From contig JAHBWE010000004.1 of assembly GCA_019637155.1 (NCBI GenBank), positions 372,001 to 436,000 on the forward strand: a stretch of DNA of 64,000 bases. The letters run 5' to 3'. Below are positions 58,229 to 64,000 of this stretch, in pieces. The stretch's first letter is position 1; each line of letters begins with the position of its first letter. Made by a program: the position numbers and the translations under genes. The notes under the pieces are model-generated. The model searched no databases, was not told where the DNA came from, and saw only the letters and a list, made by a program, of their open reading frames with translations. The stretch comes from Labilithrix sp. (GTDB lineage Bacteria > Myxococcota_A > Polyangia > Polyangiales > Polyangiaceae).

Positions 58229-61200
58229 TTCGCCTCCACGAGGCGCACTTCCTTGTGCATGAGGGCGTCGACCTGCTGCACCCACGCGCGCCACGCGGGG
58301 TACTTGTCGACCGGGATGAGGTGCTGGTTGAAGGAGACGCTCCGCTTGATCACGATCGCGCGCGGGTCCTTCGGATCGCGCGCGATCTCGAGGTGGGCCT
58401 TGCCGAACTCGCCGCCGTTCGCGTCGCCGCCGGGGGGGAGCTCGGACCACGCCATTCCTTGCGGCGCGATCGCGCGGAGGGTGCGGTTCTGGTGGTTCGG
58501 CGCGAAGTAGGCGGGGAGGAGCACCGGCAACGTGCGGGTGGGGAGCGGCGCGATCTGCGAGCCGTACGTCGCGGCGGGGGAGAGGGGGAGGACGAGGTCC
58601 TTGTTCTCGCGCCGCGCCATGCCGCGCGACTTCGCCTTGTACTTCACGAGCGCCTCGCCGTTCTTCAGGTTGCCCTCGAAGTCGATCTTCTTGTCGAGGT
58701 CGATCGTGGGGAACCACGGCTCGACGAGGTTGTTCTCGACGTACTGCGCGCGCGCCTGCGCCTCGCCGATGTTCGTGCGGAGCCAGAACGCGGAGTCGCC
58801 GGAGTGGCGCTCCTCGCCGGTGAGCTCGCCGGAGCCGTCGGCCGCGACGTTCACCGTCCAGGTGACGTCGGCGCCGTGCTCGTCGGGCGAGCTCGCGGGG
58901 AGCGTCACGATCTCGGCCGGCCCCGCGTCCATCCGGAGCGCGACCGCGCGCGCGTCCATCGAGGGGATCGGGCCGAGGCGCGACTGCGGGCTCGTCGCGT
59001 CGAGGTACATCCCGGGCTGCCCGTTCTGGCCGGGCAGGTAGGCGATGCCGTGATCGAAGAGCGGTATCGCCGCGTTCTTGCCGAGCAGGAGCGACGGCTG
59101 GCCCGTCATCCGCGTCTGCACCATGACCTCCTGCGCCTCGATCCCGATCGAGCGGAGGAGGGTGATGAGGAGGATCGCCTTGTCGTCGCAGTCGCCCTCG
59201 CGCCGCGCGAGGAGCTGCTGCGGCCGGTTCGGGAGCCACCACTCGCCGCTCACGTAGTTCACGTAGCGGATGTCGTCGGCGACGAAGTCGAAGAGCGCGC
59301 GGAGCTTCTCGTCGCGCGTCTTCTTGCCCTTCGTGAGCTCGGCGGCGAGGCGGCGGACCTCGTCGTCGGGCTCGGTGAAGCCGCGGATCGCCTCGCCGTA
59401 CCACTTGCGGAAGTCGGCCCACGTCTTGAAGGTGGAGCCGACGATGACGGGCGCGACCTCGGAGGTGTGCGGCGCGAGCGGCTCCTCCGGGACGACGAGC
59501 GGCTTGTCCCAGATCAGCTGGACGACGTGGACGTTCCGCTCCTTGTCGTCCTTCTCGATCTTCTTGTACGGCGCGAGCTTGTCGTTGAGGACGTCGACGT
59601 AGAGCGGGTGACCGGGCGAGGTCTCGACGATGACCTCGTTGTAGAGGAGCGGGTGGCTCGCCGGCGAGCCGGCGTAGTCCATGAAGTAGAACGGCGCGTC
59701 GCCACGGCCGCCGACCGCGGTGCTCGTCCACTCGCGGACCGCGACCTCCACCGTGTCGCCGGCCTCGAGCTCGGGCCAGCGGATGCGCGGGCGGTTCCCG
59801 TCGTTGTGCTCTTCGACCGGGAACGCGATCGCGCCGTCCTTGCGGTGCACGCGCGCCTTCAAGATCTCGATGACGTCGCCCTCGGACGGGATCATCTCGA
59901 AGAGCTCGCCCTGCGTGCGCGGCGGGATCACGATCTCGCGCCCGTACTGGATGAGCTGCGAGACGCGGTTGTCCGGGTGCATCCGCACCGCGCGGAGCCA
60001 ATGGAGCTCGCGATCGGCGACGTCGGGCGGGCCGGCGGGCACGCCCTTCCTCCGCGCGAGGATCGTCTCGCTCTTCACGAGGTACCGCTCGTCGTCGCGC
60101 GCCTCCGCGCTCTGCGCGGCGGCGGAGGGGCCTTGGCCGGGCTTGCCGAGGCGCATCGCGAGCTCGGCGCGGTACTTCGCGTCGCCCGGCGCGAGCTCAC
60201 GCGCGCGGCGCAGGGCGACGAGCACGGTCTGCTGATCGCGCGCGTCGCTCGACACCGTCGCGAGCTCGCGCGCGAGGCCGGCCCACGCCTCGGCACGGTT
60301 CGGGGCCCAGAGCGCGATCGTGCGATAGAGCTGCGCGGCGAGCTCGTGCCCGCCCGCCTCGACGACGTGATGCGCGACGCTGAGCGCCTCGTCCGCGTCG
60401 TCCATGCCGCCCGCGAACGCGTCCTTCGCCGCGGCCTCGACGTCGGCGCGGGTGCGGGAGCCCATCGCGTCGACGAGGACCTCGCCGCGCGTGCCGCGCC
60501 GCGAGAGCTCCTCCGTCGTCTCGACCCACGTCGTCGCGTCGGTGGAGCGCGCGATCGACGCGAGCTCGAAGAGGATCGCGAGCGGCACCTGGCTCCGGTT
60601 CGCCTTGAACGCGGCGGTGAGGTCGCGCCCCGCGCGGAGGTGGAGCGACTCGACGCGGAGCGCCTTCGCGATGTGGCCGGAGAGCCAGAGCGCCTCGCCG
60701 TCCTGCTTCTTGTCGAGCCCTGCGCCGCGGAACGACGCGATCGCCCAGTCCGGCGTCTCGGAGTCGAGGTGCTGCTCGACGAGGCGGCGATCGACGAACG
60801 CGATCGTCGTCGCATCGTTCGCCTTCACCGCCGCCGCGCGCGCGCGGTAGAGGCGCGCGCTCTTGTTCACCGCGGACTCCGTGATCCACGCCGCGATCGC
60901 GAGGCGATCGGGATCGAGCGCCTGGTTCTGGAGGTACGCGTCGAGCTGGCCCGGCGCGCGCGGGCTCTTCTCGTCGTCGCCGCCGGCGATGGAGCGCACG
61001 ATCGCGGCGTTGAGCAGCGCGTCGCCGCCGCCCTTGCCGCTCGCGGTCTGGACGAGCGGCGTGACGACCTTCGTGAATTTCACGCGCTCCTTGTCCTTCG
61101 CGCTCGTGGACCACGGCAGCGTCTCGCCGCTCTTCGGCGCGAGGTCCGCGCTCGCCGTGAGCTTGGGGAGCGGCGCGCCCTTGTCGTCGGTGACGCGCAG

Positions 61201-62031
61201 GCGCACGCGGCCGGAGTCGTCGAGCGCGCCGGTGCAGACCTTGGCCGCGACGATGTGCGGGCCTGCGGTCGCCTCGACCTTCGCCGCGAGGCGATCGAAG
61301 CGCATCGTCTCGTGGACGTCGTCGCTCTTGTCGAGGTCGGTGCCGTCGAACACGAGGCGCGCGGTGCCGGCCGCGGCGAGGCGCACGACGATCGACCGCT
61401 TCGCGTCGAGCGTGATCTTCGACGCGATCCAGGTGCAGCTCTCCTTGCGCGGGGCGACGAAGAGATCGAGCGGGACGCCGCGCGCCTGCGTGAAGGTCGG
61501 CGGGAGCGGACGCCACCGGACCTCGACCGTGCCCCACGAGTAGACCTCCTTCGGATCGCCGAACGCGGCCGCGGTCTTCTTCGTCTCGGGCCCGTCGTGC
61601 GCGTCGAGCCCGCCGCCGGTGTCGCGGAAGGGACCGAGCACCGCGACGTCGCTGAGGATGCCCGCCTCCGTCTTCGCCTTGTCCGCGCCGGCGGGCGTGC
61701 CCTCGTCGGCCTCGAGCGATCGCGCGAGCGCGGCGGCGTCGCCGCGGACGTCGCTCTTCTCCGGCATGCCCGCGATCGCGTCGCGGATCGCCTTCAGCGC
61801 GGCTCCCTGCGCGGCGCGGTCTCCGACCTGCGCGATGACCGCGAGCGCGGCGACGCGATCGCCGTCGGTCGGCCCCGCGATCGCGCGCGCCTTGTGCGCG
61901 TCGATCGTGAGGTCGGGCGTCTCGGCGGTGTAGCGCGGCGGGCGTGCCTGACCGCTCGCGCTGCCGGTGAGCATGCTCGCGGCGGCGAGGAGGGCGACGA
62001 CGACACTAGAAGAGGAGGGGAGAGACGGCAT
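58225..62031 (-). CDS. DUF3857/transglutaminase giant exported protein
   Basis: About 1268 residues from ATG 62031. Signal peptide VVVALLAAASMLTGSASG. Helical TPR-like repeats in the N-terminal 60 percent, then a DUF3857 beta domain (GDVIEILKARVHRKDGAIAFPVEEHNDG with PELEAGDTVEVAVREW), then a transglutaminase-like domain: YVSGEWWLPNRPQQLLARREGDCDDKAILLITLLRSIG with catalytic Cys in GDCDD and a His in LFDHGIAYL. It should cross-link or hydrolyse amides in the envelope. Probably acts with the downstream overlapping paralogue. Confidence 0.85.
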   Translation of the reverse strand: MPSLPSSSSVVVALLAAASMLTGSASGQARPPRYTAETPDLTIDAHKARAIAGPTDGDRVAALAVIAQVGDRAAQGAALKAIRDAIAGMPEKSDVRGDAAALARSLEADEGTPAGADKAKTEAGILSDVAVLGPFRDTGGGLDAHDGPETKKTAAAFGDPKEVYSWGTVEVRWRPLPPTFTQARGVPLDLFVAPRKESCTWIASKITLDAKRSIVVRLAAAGTARLVFDGTDLDKSDDVHETMRFDRLAAKVEATAGPHIVAAKVCTGALDDSGRVRLRVTDDKGAPLPKLTASADLAPKSGETLPWSTSAKDKERVKFTKVVTPLVQTASGKGGGDALLNAAIVRSIAGGDDEKSPRAPGQLDAYLQNQALDPDRLAIAAWITESAVNKSARLYRARAAAVKANDATTIAFVDRRLVEQHLDSETPDWAIASFRGAGLDKKQDGEALWLSGHIAKALRVESLHLRAGRDLTAAFKANRSQVPLAILFELASIARSTDATTWVETTEELSRRGTRGEVLVDAMGSRTRADVEAAAKDAFAGGMDDADEALSVAHHVVEAGGHELAAQLYRTIALWAPNRAEAWAGLARELATVSSDARDQQTVLVALRRARELAPGDAKYRAELAMRLGKPGQGPSAAAQSAEARDDERYLVKSETILARRKGVPAGPPDVADRELHWLRAVRMHPDNRVSQLIQYGREIVIPPRTQGELFEMIPSEGDVIEILKARVHRKDGAIAFPVEEHNDGNRPRIRWPELEAGDTVEVAVREWTSTAVGGRGDAPFYFMDYAGSPASHPLLYNEVIVETSPGHPLYVDVLNDKLAPYKKIEKDDKERNVHVVQLIWDKPLVVPEEPLAPHTSEVAPVIVGSTFKTWADFRKWYGEAIRGFTEPDDEVRRLAAELTKGKKTRDEKLRALFDFVADDIRYVNYVSGEWWLPNRPQQLLARREGDCDDKAILLITLLRSIGIEAQEVMVQTRMTGQPSLLLGKNAAIPLFDHGIAYLPGQNGQPGMYLDATSPQSRLGPIPSMDARAVALRMDAGPAEIVTLPASSPDEHGADVTWTVNVAADGSGELTGEERHSGDSAFWLRTNIGEAQARAQYVENNLVEPWFPTIDLDKKIDFEGNLKNGEALVKYKAKSRGMARRENKDLVLPLSPAATYGSQIAPLPTRTLPVLLPAYFAPNHQNRTLRAIAPQGMAWSELPPGGDANGGEFGKAHLEIARDPKDPRAIVIKRSVSFNQHLIPVDKYPAWRAWVQQVDALMHKEVRLVEAK

Positions 62032-62167
62032 CGCGCCCGACACTCTAGGCCGAAACGCCGCCGCTTACCGCGCGAAATCAAGGCTTTAGCGCTGGGTTTG
62101 CGCACTTTGAGCGGCGTTGAGTTGCGCATGTTGCGTAATAAGCCACAATGAGAGCCGAGGGCGCACC

Positions 62168-63253
62168 TTGAACCACAACGACTCTAAAGACGTGACGCAG
62201 GAGGATCGCTCGATCGATCCCGACGCCACCGAAGTCGTGGCGATGGATTTCGAGGAGCTCCTCCACATGGAGCTCGACGCGCTGAAGCGGGAGGCGGCGG
62301 CGTCGCCGCCTCCGCCTCCTCTTTCCTCCTCGTCGGTTGCGACACCTGCGCGCCGGCCCGCTCTCCTGCTTCCGCCGCCGCGCCGCTCGTCGTCGTCGCG
62401 GCTGCCGGCGGCGCGCGCGGGCATCCCGCGGATGCCGATCCACACGCTGCCGCCTCCCGCGCCGGAGGACGACGACGACGACGCGGCGACGTCCTTCTAC
62501 GATCGCAAGTCGGTTCACTCTTCGTTGCCGAAGGTGAAGGCTCCCTCGGTGCGCAGCGTGAAGTTCCCCGCGGGCGACTTCTCCGCGCCCTCATCGCCGC
62601 TCCCGCTCTCGGTCGGCGCGCTCGCGGTCGCGAAGTACGACGCGGGCGACAGCCAGGGCCTCACGCCGTATCAGCCGGCGCTCGCGCCGACGTCGCGCCG
62701 CGAGCTCCACGCGCCGGCGACGGGACCCGCCGGCAGCGCGTTCGAGAGCCTCGCGCCGACGTCGATGGGCTCGATGTACCCGAGCTTCCCGCCGGCGGCG
62801 GCGCAGCCGCGGGCGTTCGCCTCGACGCTCGCGCTCGTCCTCACGATCGTGTTCGCGCTCGGCAGCGTCGCGCTGATGAGCGTGGCGCTGATGAAGCCCG
62901 ACGTGCTCGACCGCAGCAAGGTCGTGTTCGGCCTCGGGCCGAAGAAGGACGCCGCTCCTCCTCCGCCGGCGGCTGCTGCGGCCGCGCCTCCTCCGCCGAG
63001 CGCGGCGGTCGCGGTGCCGCCGGTGTTGTACCAGGAGGGTGCCATCGAGGAGGTGGGGGAGCACGAGACGGTGCTCGTCTTCTCGGCGTCGTCGAAGGGC
63101 CACCGCGTCTTCCTCGACGGCCGCGTCATCGGCGAAGCCAACGAGCAGGGCCTCCTCACGGCCTGCGGCAAACACAAGCTCCAGCTCGGCTCCTCCGGAA
63201 CACCCCGCCCCGTCGACCTCCCCTGCGGCGGCAGCTGGACCGTCGTGGAGTAG
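62168..63253 (+). CDS. Single-TM protein with disordered N-terminus and C-terminal PEGA-like module
   Basis: About 361 residues from TTG 62168, preceded by GAGGG; ATG 62243 is the alternative. The N-terminal 200 residues are Pro/Ser/Ala-rich and acidic near DDDDDAA. One TM helix (ALVLTIVFALGSVALMSVAL) at about residue 226. The C-terminal 70 residues have SSKGHRVFLDGRVIGEA and LLTACGKHKLQLGSSG, a PEGA-like beta module with two Cys. This layout (cytoplasmic disordered region, TM, PEGA) is common in myxobacterial kinase-associated proteins, so it may be a kinase substrate; no kinase gene is adjacent. Confidence 0.72.
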   Translation: MNHNDSKDVTQEDRSIDPDATEVVAMDFEELLHMELDALKREAAASPPPPPLSSSSVATPARRPALLLPPPRRSSSSRLPAARAGIPRMPIHTLPPPAPEDDDDDAATSFYDRKSVHSSLPKVKAPSVRSVKFPAGDFSAPSSPLPLSVGALAVAKYDAGDSQGLTPYQPALAPTSRRELHAPATGPAGSAFESLAPTSMGSMYPSFPPAAAQPRAFASTLALVLTIVFALGSVALMSVALMKPDVLDRSKVVFGLGPKKDAAPPPPAAAAAAPPPPSAAVAVPPVLYQEGAIEEVGEHETVLVFSASSKGHRVFLDGRVIGEANEQGLLTACGKHKLQLGSSGTPRPVDLPCGGSWTVVE

Positions 63254-63254
63254 C

Positions 63255-63475
63255 GCACGGTGAGCACGTACTCACGAAGCGATGCCAGCGTCTGGTAGCT
63301 CTTGAACTTCCCGTCGCGATCGTAGCGCTCCGTTGCGTCGGAGAGGACCTCGACGATGACCGTTGGATTGGTGATGGCCTCTGCCAACGAGCGACCGTTC
63401 TTGACGACCGTCGCTCCTGGCCTCGAGCTCGAGATACTCCTCGTAGCTGAAGGTTACGGGAGAGGCGGCGTTCAT
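63255..63475 (-). pseudogene. Uma2-family endonuclease remnant
   Basis: From ATG 63475 the frame gives MNAASPVTFSYEEYLELEA, the usual N-terminus of Uma2 (DUF820) nucleases. A second frame then supplies AEAITNPTVIVEVLSDATE and GKFKSYQTLASLREYVLTV, the C-terminal core of the same family. The 100 or so residues that normally lie between (with two of the catalytic acidic residues) are missing and the frames do not join, so the gene is a deletion/frameshift remnant. Its 3' end runs against the stop of the gene at 63253. Uma2 genes are numerous and often decayed in multicellular bacteria. Confidence 0.8.
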
Positions 63476-63537
63476 CGCGCGTAGCGAAGCCTTGCACGCG
63501 GTCCCTGAACCTCCGAGCGCTCGCGCCCGAGCGCCGC

Positions 63538-64000
63538 TCAGGCCTGCTTCTTCTTCCCCGCGCGCACCTTCGTGCGGTGCTTCCACGTCGTCTTCTGCTT
63601 GGTCGCCGGGGTCGCCTTCTTCTTCTTGAGCGGCTTCGATGCGGCGGTCTTCGGCTCCGTCGTGGCGGTCGGCTCGGAGATGGCGTTGCCTTCGGGGGCA
63701 GGGGTGGTCTCGGGCGCTGCGGCGGCGGGCGCGGGCGTCTCTGCTTCCGCCGGCTGCGCGGCGGCGATGGGCGTCGTCGGTGCGGGGATCGTCGTGGTCG
63801 CGATGGTCGGGGACGGGTGCGCCGGCATGTAGCGCCACGCGGCGAGGCCGCCGACGAGGAGGCCGAAGACGGCGACGGCGGCGAGGCGGCTGCCCGTGCG
63901 GCGCGGCGGAGGGATCAGCGCGAGCTCGGCGCTCGTGAGGTCCGGCTCCGAGGCGAGGATGCGGCGCGGGAGGGGCGGCGGGCGCGGGATCTCGACGAGC
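63538..64000 (-). CDS. C-terminal part of a single-TM protein (5' end outside window)
   Basis: The reverse-strand frame is open at the right edge, so only about 153 residues are seen. It contains an acidic region (SEPDLTSAELAL), a TM helix (LAAVAVFGLLVGGLAAW), then a Thr/Pro/Ala-rich stretch and a highly basic Lys-rich C-terminus (KPLKKKKATPATKQKT). The ATG at 63828 lies inside the coding sequence, after the TM helix, and is not the true start. The layout matches the membrane-distal part of a myxobacterial Ser/Thr kinase or of a membrane protein with a basic tail; it cannot be decided here. Confidence 0.6.
   Translation of the reverse strand, partial: LVEIPRPPPLPRRILASEPDLTSAELALIPPPRRTGSRLAAVAVFGLLVGGLAAWRYMPAHPSPTIATTTIPAPTTPIAAAQPAEAETPAPAAAAPETTPAPEGNAISEPTATTEPKTAASKPLKKKKATPATKQKTTWKHRTKVRAGKKKQA

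Noticed and set aside
54443..58510. A 1,355-codon open frame on the + strand opposite the second DUF3857 gene
   Set aside because: Same compositional signature of an antisense shadow, and it spans the boundary of two well-supported reverse-strand genes.
58255..62151. A 1,298-codon open frame on the + strand opposite the DUF3857/transglutaminase gene
   Set aside because: It is Arg/Ala/Glu/Asp-rich with no motif, signal or start context, as expected for the antisense frame of a very GC-rich gene. The reverse-strand protein has clear domains.
1..64000. tRNA, rRNA, riboswitch, origin or att sites
   Set aside because: I scanned for tRNA-like cloverleaf landmarks, rRNA consensus stretches, DnaA-box clusters and tRNA-anchored repeats by eye and found none convincing. 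A covariance-model scan would be needed to exclude small RNAs.

Overview
The window is very GC-rich DNA with the codon use of a large-genome myxobacterium (Myxococcota, probably Polyangia). This placement is inferred from the gene families: two Ser/Thr protein kinases (one fused to a formylglycine-generating-enzyme-like domain), a delta-60-repeat lipoprotein, a dozen or so predicted lipoproteins with poly-Ser, Pro/Ala or Asp linkers and Cys-rich bodies, alginate-export-type porins, and giant DUF3857/transglutaminase proteins. I saw no rRNA, tRNA, CRISPR array, intact insertion sequence or prophage. Genes are packed tightly. No gap without a gene reaches 300 bases, and many co-directional neighbours share a 4-base start/stop overlap (GTGA, ATGA, TTGA, possibly CTGA).

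Layout. 1-2400: an unrecognised gene cut by the window edge, a small ORF plus a zeta-toxin-like kinase broken by a micro-inversion, a DUF2293 protein and a TMEM14 protein. 2400-5400: a TPR protein with a probable frameshift, a SUKH-like protein, a Cys-motif membrane protein and a metallophosphoesterase. 5400-9000: an overlapping kinase / PEGA-like membrane protein / lipoprotein operon. 9000-18400: cyclophilin, DUF4214, lipase and Cys-rich lipoproteins, an RseP-like pseudo-protease, a LysR regulator and a delta-60-repeat lipoprotein. 18400-33600: MalY-type C-S lyase, kinase-FGE fusion, PHB-type esterase, a porin-lipoprotein pair, Hsp33, a possible clan-CD peptidase lipoprotein, a FabG-like SDR, a HAD phosphatase carrying an in-frame repeat element, and an acyl-CoA dehydrogenase.

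33600-40400 is the most coherent unit: inositol-3-phosphate synthase, a CDP-alcohol phosphatidyltransferase, GtrA, an AUR1-like PAP2 protein, PgpA and an RND/MMPL lipid transporter on one strand. It reads as a self-contained pathway from glucose-6-phosphate to an inositol phospholipid or inositol phosphorylceramide and its transport.

40400-64000: CCA-adding/poly(A) polymerase-like enzyme, porin, M15 peptidase, an ECF sigma factor coupled to a monoacylglycerol-lipase-like protein, a second copy of the repeat element, ferredoxin, a DNA methyltransferase-like protein, LolA, RuvC, YebC, an AlkP-superfamily lipoprotein, an 804-residue lipoprotein with a CxxCH motif, a tandem pair of about 1,260-residue DUF3857 proteins of which only one keeps the transglutaminase Cys, a TM/PEGA-like protein, a Uma2 nuclease remnant and a gene cut by the right edge.

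The best candidates for something undescribed are the repeat element built from GCGAAGC mini-hairpins (two copies, one translated inside the HAD gene), the inositol-lipid operon, and the catalytic/degenerate transglutaminase pair.
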